A stretch of 14,310 nucleotides of DNA, taken from contig JAITHQ010000144.1 of assembly GCA_031279925.1 (NCBI GenBank), positions 1 through 14,310 on the forward strand, written 5' to 3'. Shown here in pieces: positions 1 to 7,241 of the stretch. The notes under the pieces are model-generated. The model worked only from the letters and a program-made list of their open reading frames with translations. It searched no databases and was not told where the DNA came from. The first letter of the stretch is position 1. Each line of letters opens with the position of its first letter. The translations under genes and the position numbers were made by a program. The stretch comes from Treponema sp. Its GTDB lineage: Bacteria; Spirochaetota; Spirochaetia; Treponematales; Breznakiellaceae.

Positions 1-35
1 AACGCCCTGTTTTTAATTAAGTGAGGGCAAAATTT

Positions 36-994
<959 letters not shown>

Positions 995-1046
995 TTAATT
1001 GTAGAATAATTTAAAAAACTGGAAAAAGAGAGGCGATAAATAAGAT

Positions 1047-1387
1047 ATGGCATACCGTATGGATTACCGGGAAAGAGCGGTCGCGTACAAACACGAAGGG
1101 CATACCTTCGGAAACCTATTATCAGTGGCGGGAAAAACTTGCCAGCGGGTATTACCAAACAACTATCAAACGGGAACGTGTAAGGAAGATAGATAAAGCG
1201 GTCTTAAGACAAGCGGTGGCGGACTGGCCGGACGCTTTTCTTAAAGAATACGCCGAACAATTCGGCTGTACGGCGACGGCGGTATTCTACGCACTTGAAA
1301 AACTGGACATAACCCGAAAAAAAAATCGTTTGTGTATTACAAAAAAAGCGAAGAGCGCCAGGCGGAATATACGGCGCGGATAAAGTG
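1047..1387 (+). pseudogene. IS630-family transposase, N-terminal fragment with frameshifts
   Basis: Three reading frames join into one protein resembling the helix-turn-helix part of IS630 (Tc1/mariner superfamily) transposases. Frame one, 1047-1109, reads MAYRMDYRERAVAYKHEGHTF. Frame two, from 1111, reads TYYQWREKLASGYY, then PDAFLKEYAEQFGCTATAV and YALEKLDITRKK. Frame three, from 1326, reads SFVYYKKSEERQAEYTARIK. The first junction appears to have lost about a dozen codons of the first HTH. The second is an indel in a run of nine A (1317-1325). The whole DDE catalytic domain is absent, and IS200 sequence starts where it should follow. It cannot encode a working transposase. Confidence 0.7.
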
Positions 1388-1831
1388 TGTTATACGAAAT
1401 ACCGAAGGGTAGTTATCACGGAAGAAGAAGATAAAACATTGAAAGAAGTATGTGAAGAAATAAGCCTCTCCCAAAACTTCAGTTTTGGGAGAGGCTCAAA
1501 TAAGTAAAAGATAGAGATAGAATTTCTTGAAACAGGGACGGAATGGGATCATGTGCAATTTCTGGTACAATCAGTACCGATGTATAGTCCGACAAAAATA
1601 GTAACAACGACAAAAAGTATAATAGCGAGAGAAATATTGACGAAACACCCTGAAGTAAAAAAGAAATTATGGGGAGGAGAATTCTGGACAGACGGGCATA
1701 TTATAAGTACGGTAAGCAAACACGGAAACGAATGCGTGATGACAAACCATGTAAAATCACAAGGGACGGCAGATCATTACAAACAACTACAGAAGATAAA
1801 AAACGACAGACAGCCTACACTGTTCGATTAA
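1388..1831 (+). pseudogene. tnpA: IS200/IS605-type TnpA transposase remnant, catalytically dead
   Basis: Remnant of a Y1 (HUH-type) transposase that would act on single-stranded DNA. From 1391 the frame reads YTKYRRVVITEEEDKTLKEV, is broken by a hairpin insertion and an in-frame TAA (1505-1507), then continues EFLETGTEWDHVQFLVQS, YSPTKIV, KKLWGGEFWTDG and a typical LFD end. Net insertion is 39 bases (40 gained, one lost near 1513), so both halves share a frame. Two key positions are altered: the HUH motif reads H-V-Q (1550-1558), and the conserved Tyr of the Y-V-K-x-Q helix is His (1748-1750). The N-terminal 20 or so residues are missing. Only the last 92 codons (from 1553) stay open. No TnpB or left end is visible. 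Confidence 0.8.
1458..1504. repeat. Palindromic mini-insertion flanked by a 7-bp direct repeat
   Basis: Inside the IS200 remnant lies a near-perfect hairpin: the 15-base arm 1463-1477 pairs without mismatch with 1482-1496 around the loop TTCA. It is bracketed by AAATAAG at 1458-1464 and again at 1498-1504. Removing one AAATAAG and the 33 bases between the copies (1465-1497) restores the expected TnpA codons for E-I-S-K-R, so this is a real insertion, not ancestral sequence. The direct repeats look like a target-site duplication. The insert is too small to encode anything, so it would be a non-autonomous element or a hairpin moved by another enzyme. No second copy is present in the window. Confidence 0.65.
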
Positions 1832-1857
1832 ATGACGAGCAAAAATCTTAAAATACT

Positions 1858-1882
1858 CCGCCCCCTGGGGCGGGAATTTTTT
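1858..1882 (+). terminator. GC-rich hairpin plus T-run after the IS200 remnant
   Basis: CCGCCCC (1858-1864) pairs with GGGGCGG (1867-1873), followed after three bases by six T (1877-1882). This is the form of a rho-independent terminator for plus-strand transcription. It lies 26 nt past the TnpA stop, so it may equally be the right-end subterminal hairpin that IS200-type elements carry. On the minus strand it sits just past the acyltransferase stop, but the T-run on that side is weaker. Confidence 0.6.
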
Positions 1883-1891
1883 ATTCAATAT

Positions 1892-3010
1892 CTATTTTTT
1901 GAATAATTTGTGTTTTGTTTGACTTATTACATATTTACTTATTATTTGGCAAATTATCAATGTAAGTATTATTGATAGCACCCATTTTATTACACCTATA
2001 ATATTTATTGGTCTTATACTTTTAAGTATAATTGTTAATACAATTAAGTGTAACCAATAAATCCCATAAGAATACGGTAGAAACAAAGATATTATTTTTC
2101 CAAATTTATTTTGAAACCTATGAAATAATCCTGTTAAAAATAATGTCAGGGCAGTTGCTATTGTGTTATATAAAATAGCATTCATTATTTTGTTAATTGT
2201 TTCGTTGAAACTCCATTTGATCATTATACTCCAAAATAGGGAAAAAATGACAATATTTACACTGATTGTCCCCCAAACTATCCAATTAGGTTTCCAATTG
2301 TCTTTTCTATACCAGCCCTTGCCGTAGGCATATACTCCCAACAAAAAAGCCATTATGTATCCAATCAGGCGAGACTGTTGAAAATATATAACAAATCCAA
2401 TGTTAACCCATGTGTCTGAATTTTTTATCAAGGTTGACAAATAATAAGCCGCTGTTGAAATTAGCCATGTTATTATTATAAAAAATATTGGGCTTTTGGA
2501 TTGTTCCTGTTCTGGCCTTTTATTCTCCTTTTTGGCAAATAACGAATAAATCAAAAACAAGAAAAAAAGAACGCCAAGAAACCAGTAATGCGCCTGCTGA
2601 TAAAATGGACCAAAAAACATTTTGCTAATAAATTCCCATGCCGAAATTTCAGGCAAGTCATAGCTTTGATACGTTAAGTATGAGAAAAATGGAGCGACAA
2701 ACAAAACACCCAATAACCAAGGTATTCCAATATGCTTCATCTTACCTAACAGAAAAGAACGTAAACCATGTTTCTCAAATGATGGTTTAGAAAAATATCC
2801 GGCAAGAAAAAATAATATCGTTATGGGAAAGCCGTCAAGAAATACTACTAAAATCGTAAACAATAGGCTTTTATGTTCATCCAGTACATACCAATATTGA
2901 GGGGCAAATTCCATAAAAGTAATGGATGCATGGAAAATGATAATTAATAATACCATAAAAAAACGTAAAGCGTCAAAGCCTATTAGCCTTTGATCCTCTT
3001 CTTTCATCAT
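1892..3010 (-). CDS. Acyltransferase family 3 membrane protein
   Basis: Integral membrane protein of 372 residues with about ten hydrophobic segments, typical of acyltransferase-3 (OafA/MdoC-like) enzymes. These move acetyl, succinyl or similar groups across or onto envelope glycans. The N-terminal block GFDALRFFMVLLIIIFHASI carries the family Arg16 and His27; later blocks are FFLAGYF, HYWFLGVLFFLF and a YGIYWLHL segment near the C-terminus. The acceptor sugar cannot be told from sequence; a membrane component of glucan modification is an alternative. The gene stands alone and is clearly more AT-rich than its neighbours, with many AAA/ATT/TTA codons, and sits beside decayed IS elements, which points to horizontal acquisition (inference). 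A very good promoter ends 6 nt before the ATG, so the mRNA may lack a leader. Confidence 0.85.
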   Translation of the reverse strand: MMKEEDQRLIGFDALRFFMVLLIIIFHASITFMEFAPQYWYVLDEHKSLLFTILVVFLDGFPITILFFLAGYFSKPSFEKHGLRSFLLGKMKHIGIPWLLGVLFVAPFFSYLTYQSYDLPEISAWEFISKMFFGPFYQQAHYWFLGVLFFLFLIYSLFAKKENKRPEQEQSKSPIFFIIITWLISTAAYYLSTLIKNSDTWVNIGFVIYFQQSRLIGYIMAFLLGVYAYGKGWYRKDNWKPNWIVWGTISVNIVIFSLFWSIMIKWSFNETINKIMNAILYNTIATALTLFLTGLFHRFQNKFGKIISLFLPYSYGIYWLHLIVLTIILKSIRPINIIGVIKWVLSIILTLIICQIISKYVISQTKHKLFKK

Positions 3011-3016
3011 TTTTTA

Positions 3017-3045
3017 ATAATATCCTCCATATTATCTTTTGTCAA
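3017..3045 (-). promoter_or_regulatory. Consensus sigma-70 promoter for the acyltransferase gene
   Basis: Reading the minus strand, TTGACA (3045-3040), a 17-nt spacer and TATTAT (3022-3017) form a near-perfect promoter. The ATG at 3010 starts 6 nt after the -10 box, so the predicted transcript start falls on or next to the start codon. A GGAGG motif (3028-3024) lies inside the promoter spacer and could act in translation only if transcription began further upstream. Confidence 0.7.
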
Positions 3046-3183
3046 TAGATTTTTATTATTTTATAAAAAATTCAAGCAAAAATTGCACATAACTCCTTTT
3101 GCGTGTAATTTTGTGTGATAACTTGGCCTTTTTTACAGGAAAGCGCCAGGGCTTATCGAAGACAAATCTTCCCGCAGGGGTCC

Positions 3184-4326
3184 CTACACCGCATCCAGAA
3201 AATTTTCTTGGCTTATCACCTTGTAAGTGGAACCAGGGTAGGCTTCCATAAAAACTTTTGGAGCGGCGGGTTTTCTCCTGGGAGACCATTTAAACTCAAA
3301 GGCATGCAGAGCGCCGCCGTATTCTTCTATTAAATCAATTTCCTGCCGTTCCCAGGTGCGCCAAAAATAATCGCGGGCATAAAGGCCGCTGTATGAACGC
3401 GCCTTGAGCCGCTCCATCACCATAAAATTTTCCCAGAGCGCGCCGGTGTCGCTGCGCATGGAAAGGGGGTTGTAATTTTGAATTACCGCGTTGCGGACGC
3501 CGTTGTCGTAAAAATAATATTTGCTGGTGCGGGTAACTTCGCTGCGCAGGTTCCGGCTAAAGCCCCGCAGGTTGTACAGCACAAAACATTTTTCCAGAAG
3601 GTCAAGGTAGCGTTCCACGGTTTTTACGTCGATCTTAAGGCTGCGGGAAAGTTCATTCAGACTGACTTCGCCGCCGATTTGCAGGGCTACCAGCGAAAGC
3701 AAGTTTAAAAGCAGCCGGGGTTTTTTAATTCGTTCCAGTTCAAGAATGTCTTTAAGCAGGTAAGCGTCAACCAGTTCGTTCAGGATTAAATGCTTTTGTT
3801 TGGTAGAACCGGCGGTCCGTACTTCGGGGTACAGGCCGTAAACCAGAAAATCTTCAAGGTTTTGCTTTATATCAAAATCATTGAAAGACTTGCGCAGCTC
3901 CCCAATGGAAAGGGGAAAGAGCTGCAGCGGAACCTGCCTGCCGGTCAGCGGTTCTCCCAACTTGCTTTTCAAGTCCAGGCTTGAAGAGCCGGTAACAATA
4001 ATCGAAAGTTTGGGGCGGGCGTCGATTAAAATTTTCAGCCCCAGGCCAATTTGGGGAATACGCTGGGCCTCGTCAATAAAAACTGTGTCATAACCCGCTG
4101 CCCAATCCAGCACTTGCATTGAATCCCTGCTTGAAAGCAGGTTACTGTCCGAAAGGTTATCCCCGGAAGCGCGGCGGATTTTTGTATTTGAAGCAAGAGA
4201 ATCCAGAAAATGTTCAATAAGGGTGGTTTTGCCTACACGCCGGGGGCCGTATATTACCATTACCCGCTTTGGGGCAAAATGAGACCGCAAATCGTCATAG
4301 TTTCGGAAGTAGTATGGCTCCTCCAT
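3184..4326 (-). CDS. AAA_14/DUF4143 ATPase
   Basis: Cytoplasmic protein of 380 residues with the standard two-part layout of this poorly characterised family. The N-terminal P-loop ATPase shows Walker A GPRRVGKT (27-34), Walker B VFIDEAQ (82-88) and a sensor-like IIVTGSSSLDL. A winged-helix-like linker follows (SLNELSRSLKIDVKTVERYL). The C-terminal DUF4143 domain has EID (Asp331) and EFK (Glu344, Lys346), the pattern of a PD-(D/E)XK nuclease-like fold. The cellular role is unknown; relatives are often linked to mobile DNA or toxin-like loci. I chose the ATG at 4326 because an excellent promoter ends 7 nt before it and the protein MEEPYYF fits the family start. The frame stays open up to 4497 through a tandem repeat, but that region holds the promoter. 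A start at 4350 (MEFNIII) is the main alternative. The end appears intact. Confidence 0.85.
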   Translation of the reverse strand: MEEPYYFRNYDDLRSHFAPKRVMVIYGPRRVGKTTLIEHFLDSLASNTKIRRASGDNLSDSNLLSSRDSMQVLDWAAGYDTVFIDEAQRIPQIGLGLKILIDARPKLSIIVTGSSSLDLKSKLGEPLTGRQVPLQLFPLSIGELRKSFNDFDIKQNLEDFLVYGLYPEVRTAGSTKQKHLILNELVDAYLLKDILELERIKKPRLLLNLLSLVALQIGGEVSLNELSRSLKIDVKTVERYLDLLEKCFVLYNLRGFSRNLRSEVTRTSKYYFYDNGVRNAVIQNYNPLSMRSDTGALWENFMVMERLKARSYSGLYARDYFWRTWERQEIDLIEEYGGALHAFEFKWSPRRKPAAPKVFMEAYPGSTYKVISQENFLDAV

Positions 4327-4333
4327 AGGGATA

Positions 4334-4362
4334 ATTATATTGAATTCCATAAAATATATCAA
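4334..4362 (-). promoter_or_regulatory. Sigma-70 promoter for the AAA_14 ATPase gene
   Basis: On the minus strand TTGATA (4362-4357), a 17-nt spacer and a perfect TATAAT (4339-4334) are followed by TATCCCT and then the ATG at 4326. The predicted transcript start falls on the ATG or one base before it, so a leaderless mRNA is expected. The -35 box lies at the edge of the 33-bp tandem repeat array, and each better-preserved unit repeats the TTGATA motif. Confidence 0.7.
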
Positions 4363-4491
4363 GTACATGGAGTATAATTCCATATACTTGATATATTTGA
4401 TTGATATTAAGTCTATAAAAAATATCAAGTACATGGAATATAACTCTATGTAATATATCAAGTACATGGAGTATAAATCTACGTACTTGCA
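4360..4491. repeat. 33-bp tandem repeat array between divergent genes
   Basis: Four units of 33 bp begin at 4360, 4393, 4426 and 4459. Units 1, 3 and 4 share CAAGTACATGGA(A/G)TATAA; unit 2 is degenerate but aligns in its second half, and 4337-4359 resembles another half unit. Unit 1 also has an inverted match: 4354-4370 pairs with 4380-4396 with one mismatch. Because 33 is a multiple of three, the minus strand is open throughout and would read an 11-residue repeat of the type Y-I-E-L-Y-S-M-Y-L-I-Y. The array sits between the divergent promoters of the ATPase and the XRE-cupin gene, so it is either a set of operator sites or a translated leader; I favour the first. Confidence 0.75.
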
Positions 4492-4498
4492 ATTCATC

Positions 4499-4527
4499 TT
4501 GCCTTTTTTTTACAAATGTTGTATTTT
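4499..4527 (+). promoter_or_regulatory. Candidate promoter for the XRE-cupin gene
   Basis: TTGCCT (4499-4504), a 17-nt spacer and TATTTT (4522-4527) are followed by CTTTTC and the ATG at 4534. Both boxes match consensus at four of six positions, so the promoter is moderate. There is no Shine-Dalgarno-like purine tract before 4534, which fits transcription starting at the start codon. Confidence 0.5.
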
Positions 4528-4533
4528 CTTTTC

Positions 4534-5115
4534 ATGGCAACACACACACCAGGCGAGCGAATCGCCGAACTTCGCAAAACGTATTCAATCAGCAGGGAGA
4601 CTTTGGCCGAACGGAGCGGAATCCCGGCGGAGCTGATTGCAAAAATCGAGGATGAGGGGCATATTCCCGATCTGGCCCCGCTGATCAAAATTGCCCGCGC
4701 TTTGGGGGTGCGGCTGGGAACCCTATTGGACGACCATGAGGAACTGGGGCCGGTTATCACGCGGGCCGGCGAAGCGGCGGCTTCGGTGCGCTTTATGACC
4801 GGCCTGCCGGAGGAAAAGGCCGCCACGGGTCACCAGGGCTTGAGTTTTAAGGCATTGGCCGCCGACAAAAATGGCCGCCACATGGAGCCGTTTATCGTGG
4901 ACATTGAGCCGGGGGCGGTGCAGGAAAAATCAGCCCATGAAGGCGAGGAATTTATCCACGTGTTACAGGGGAATCTTTCGCTGGAATATGGCGCGTCAGC
5001 GGAAACCCTCAAGGCCGGGGATTCGGTGTATTACGATTCAATCGTTCCCCACCGGGTGCTTTCCGCCGACTCCCAGCCGGTGAAAATTCTTGCCGTCATT
5101 TATACGCCGGTGTAA
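4534..5115 (+). CDS. XRE-family regulator with C-terminal cupin domain
   Basis: Cytoplasmic transcription factor of 193 residues. Residues 6-66 form an XRE/HTH_3 DNA-binding domain (GERIAELRKTYSISRETLAE, then ELIAKIEDEGHIPDLAPLIK). Residues 115-190 form a single cupin barrel with H135, E139 and H173 as likely metal ligands, in the cupin motifs HEGEEFIHVLQG and GDSVYYDSIVPH. Such proteins normally bind a small effector in the cupin and control a neighbouring catabolic operon. The next gene, 39 nt downstream on the same strand, is an acyl-CoA synthetase, so a carboxylic acid or its CoA ester is the natural effector candidate (inference). I chose ATG 4534 over the in-frame ATG 4516 because a promoter occupies 4499-4527 and the HTH begins soon after. 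No ribosome binding site is seen. Confidence 0.85.
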   Translation: MATHTPGERIAELRKTYSISRETLAERSGIPAELIAKIEDEGHIPDLAPLIKIARALGVRLGTLLDDHEELGPVITRAGEAAASVRFMTGLPEEKAATGHQGLSFKALAADKNGRHMEPFIVDIEPGAVQEKSAHEGEEFIHVLQGNLSLEYGASAETLKAGDSVYYDSIVPHRVLSADSQPVKILAVIYTPV

Positions 5116-5154
5116 TTTTACTGTTGACGTTACAATACGACAAAGGGAAATATC

Positions 5155-6804
5155 ATGGAATATATCGAAAAGACTCTTGGGCAACTGTTACGCGAAACCG
5201 CAGCGGCCCAGCCGGATCATGATTTTCTGGTTTACGCCGACCGGAATCTGCGCTTTACCTACGGCGCTTTTGACAAGCGGGTTGATGACCTGGCAAAAGG
5301 CTTCCTTGCGATGGGCCTGAAAAAGGGCGACCATGTGGGCATCTGGGCAACAAATGTGCCGGACTGGAATACGGTGCTGTTTGCCTGCGCCCGCCTGGGA
5401 ATTATTTTTGTTACTGTTAACACGGGCTACAAAACCCACGAGCTTGAGTATGTGCTGAAACAGTCGGACATGGCCTGCCTCTGCGTGATTGACGGCTGGC
5501 GGGATTCTGATTATGTCTCTATGGTAAATGAACTGGTGCCGGAACTTAAAACCGCGCCCCGCGGCCACCTTAACTCAGGAAATTTTCCCTTTCTTAAACA
5601 CGTGGTATATGTGGGTCAGCAAAAGCACCGGGGCATGTACAGCTTTAACGAAGTCCTGCTTTTGGGGCAGCACACCGATGGGGCGGAACTGCGGAACATT
5701 GAGGTTTCGCTGGACACCAATGATGTGGTGAACATGCAATACACCAGCGGCACTACCGGCTTCCCCAAAGGGGTTATGCTTACCCACCGGAACATTTTGA
5801 ACAACGGCAAGGGCATTGGCGACAACATGCGCTTTACCCAGGCGGACATTGTGTGCCTGCCCGTACCGCTCTTCCATTGCTTTGGCCTGGTGCTGGGAAT
5901 GATGTCCGTACTTACCCACGGCAGTACCGCCGCCCTGGTTGAATGGTTCGACCCCCTGCTGGTGCTGGCAACGATCCAAAAAGAGAAATGCACCGCTGTT
6001 TACGGCGTACCGACCATGTTTATCGCCGAGTTGAACCACCCCATGTTCAAAATGTTCGACCTTTCCAGCCTGCGCACCGGCATCATGGCCGGCTCGCCCT
6101 GCCCCATCGAAGCCATGCGGCAGGTAATCGACCTTATGCACATGAAGGAAGTAACGATTTGCTATGGCCTGACTGAGTCCTCGCCGGTGATGACCCAGAC
6201 CCGTTACGACGACGGCCTTGAGGCAAAAGTTGAAACCGTAGGCCGCGCCCTGCCCGGCGTGGAAGTAACAATCCGCAGCCCGGAAACCGGCGAGGAGTGC
6301 TCCGTTGGCGAGCATGGCGAATTCTGCTGCCGGGGTTACAACACCATGAAGGGCTACTACAAAATGCCCGAAGCCACCGCCCAATGCATCGACAAAAACG
6401 GCTGGCTCCATTCCGGCGACCTGGGCGTTAAGGACGAAAAAGGCTATTTTCGCGTAACGGGCCGCATCAAGGACATGATTATCCGGGGCGGCGAAAACGT
6501 GTACCCAAAGGAAATCGAGGACTTTTTGTACACCATGCCCGGCGTTAAAGACGTGCAGGTGGTGGGCATTGTAAGCAAAAAGTACGGCGAAGAAGTGGGC
6601 GCTTTTATTATCCTGCACCCCAATGTTACCATGAACGAGGAAGACGTGCGCGATTTTTGCCGGGGGCAGATCAGCCGCTTCAAGATTCCCAAGTACGTGT
6701 TCTTTGTGGACAATTACCCCCTTACCCCCAGCGGAAAAATACAAAAATACCTGCTGCGGGAAATGGGTTCAAAAAAGGTGGAAGAGTTGGGGATTGCCAC
6801 GTAA
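5155..6804 (+). CDS. AMP-forming acyl-CoA synthetase (AMP-binding family)
   Basis: Cytoplasmic ANL-superfamily ligase of 549 residues, full length for medium- or long-chain fatty acyl-CoA synthetases. It would activate a carboxylate with ATP to an acyl-adenylate and then form the CoA thioester. All core motifs are present: the phosphate-binding loop [10 protein letters not shown] (197-206), YGLTES (337-342), the SGD with Asp422, the hinge GRIKD (436-440), [12 protein letters not shown], and the catalytic C-terminal Lys528 in PSGKIQK. The start has an AAGGGA Shine-Dalgarno 6-7 nt upstream of the ATG. It follows the XRE-cupin gene closely and is probably co-transcribed with and controlled by it. 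Exact substrate is unknown; aromatic or branched acids are possible. The last base of the stop codon is also the first base of a palindromic repeat, so the element abuts the coding end. Confidence 0.92.
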   Translation: MEYIEKTLGQLLRETAAAQPDHDFLVYADRNLRFTYGAFDKRVDDLAKGFLAMGLKKGDHVGIWATNVPDWNTVLFACARLGIIFVTVNTGYKTHELEYVLKQSDMACLCVIDGWRDSDYVSMVNELVPELKTAPRGHLNSGNFPFLKHVVYVGQQKHRGMYSFNEVLLLGQHTDGAELRNIEVSLDTNDVVNMQYTSGTTGFPKGVMLTHRNILNNGKGIGDNMRFTQADIVCLPVPLFHCFGLVLGMMSVLTHGSTAALVEWFDPLLVLATIQKEKCTAVYGVPTMFIAELNHPMFKMFDLSSLRTGIMAGSPCPIEAMRQVIDLMHMKEVTICYGLTESSPVMTQTRYDDGLEAKVETVGRALPGVEVTIRSPETGEECSVGEHGEFCCRGYNTMKGYYKMPEATAQCIDKNGWLHSGDLGVKDEKGYFRVTGRIKDMIIRGGENVYPKEIEDFLYTMPGVKDVQVVGIVSKKYGEEVGAFIILHPNVTMNEEDVRDFCRGQISRFKIPKYVFFVDNYPLTPSGKIQKYLLREMGSKKVEELGIAT

Positions 6805-6904
6805 GAGCCTGTTCAAATTGTGGTTTTTTGCGGTCAATAGACCACAAAAAATCCGATTTTCGGGCTCTTTTGGAGCCTGCAAGGTAGAATTTTGAACAGG
6901 CTCT
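6804..6904. repeat. Cloverleaf-like palindromic repeat, copy A (full length)
   Basis: A 101-bp element closed by a perfect 14-bp terminal inverted repeat (AGAGCCTGTTCAAA at 6804-6817, complement at 6891-6904). Inside are three hairpins: 6822-6835 with 6840-6854 (loop AATA), CCGA/TCGG at 6853-6863, and GGCTC/GAGCC at 6863-6877. The whole can fold as a stem with three arms. Its first base is the last base of the ligase stop codon. Copies B and C in this window share the sequence. It may be a MITE-like element, a structured RNA, or serve as a transcription end for the ligase unit; no coding role is supported. Confidence 0.8.
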
Positions 6905-7176
6905 AAGGGAAAAGCTAAGTATTGAACTTGAAACAGACTCTAGCCTGTTTCAAGTTCTTGCAGCTTCTCGCAAATGTAGAACCAGGCGCAACCGTGTTTC
7001 TTTGTGGAGGGCCTGTTCCAAAAGGCGCGTCCGGTGTTAGGCGTTACGAGGCGTATTTTCCCGGACAGCCCCGTACCTTGTTCACCAGAGGAAAGTATGC
7101 CGGGCATACCTTACAGGACCAATGCCGCTTTCCCCGTCCGGTTTCTTTTTTTTCGCCGGCATACAGGTATTGTATA
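6905..7176. other. Intergenic gap with small palindromes, no gene seen
   Basis: No open frame here has a credible start or family resemblance. Besides the hairpin at 6924-6957 there is a short palindrome GTATGCC-G-GGCATAC (7095-7109) and a sequence GGGCCTGTTCCAAAA (7013-7027) that resembles a degraded end of the neighbouring repeat family. The stretch looks like accumulated repeat debris. Confidence 0.5.
6924..6957. repeat. Perfect 13-bp hairpin related to the repeat termini
   Basis: GAACTTGAAACAG (6924-6936) pairs perfectly with 6945-6957 around an 8-base loop. AAGCT (6912-6916) and AGCTT (6962-6966) may extend it after an internal bulge. The right arm, TAGCCTGTTTCAAG, resembles the AGAGCCTGTTCAAA terminus of the cloverleaf repeat ending 20 bp upstream, so it may be a diverged member or two ends meeting. 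No T-run follows, so it is not a typical terminator. Confidence 0.6.
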
Positions 7177-7241
7177 AGAGCCTGTTCAAATTGTGGATTT
7201 TTGCTGTCGATGGACCGCAAAAATCCCGATTTTTGGGCTCT
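7177..7241. repeat. Cloverleaf-like palindromic repeat, copy B (short form)
   Basis: A 65-bp copy starting AGAGCCTGTTCAAATTGTGG and containing the first two hairpins of copy A. It ends GGGCTCTAAGG, which matches both the internal GGGCTCT of copy A (6862-6868) and its right terminus (GGCTCTAAGG), so the third arm and right arm are lost exactly between two GGCTCT direct repeats. In the second hairpin the A-form TCGG is TTGGG, replacing a G-C pair by G-T wobble. It interrupts the reading frame that begins at 7319 on the minus strand. Confidence 0.75.

Noticed and set aside
3056..3289. Minus-strand 77-codon frame overlapping the end of the ATPase gene
   Set aside because: It overlaps the ATPase 3' end in another frame, has no ribosome site and no recognisable motifs.
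4360..4491. CRISPR array
   Set aside because: Units are contiguous 33-bp tandem repeats with no unique spacers and no cas genes nearby.
5575..6744. Long minus-strand open frame (389 codons) opposite the acyl-CoA synthetase
   Set aside because: It is rich in His, Gly, Val and Ala, matches no family I know and lies fully antisense to a gene with every catalytic motif. It is a by-product of GC-rich codon use.
6804..6904. tRNA gene, because of the cloverleaf-like fold
   Set aside because: There is no T-arm consensus, no proper anticodon arm and no acceptor of tRNA size; the terminal stem is 14 bp.
7044..7241. Minus-strand continuation of the 7319 frame as a 91-residue protein
   Set aside because: Beyond codon 26 it is repeat sequence and unrelated DNA. 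The repeat part (RAQKSGFLRSIDSKNPQFEQ) is open in all three copies, but this is explained by the conserved hairpins, and no copy has its own start signal.
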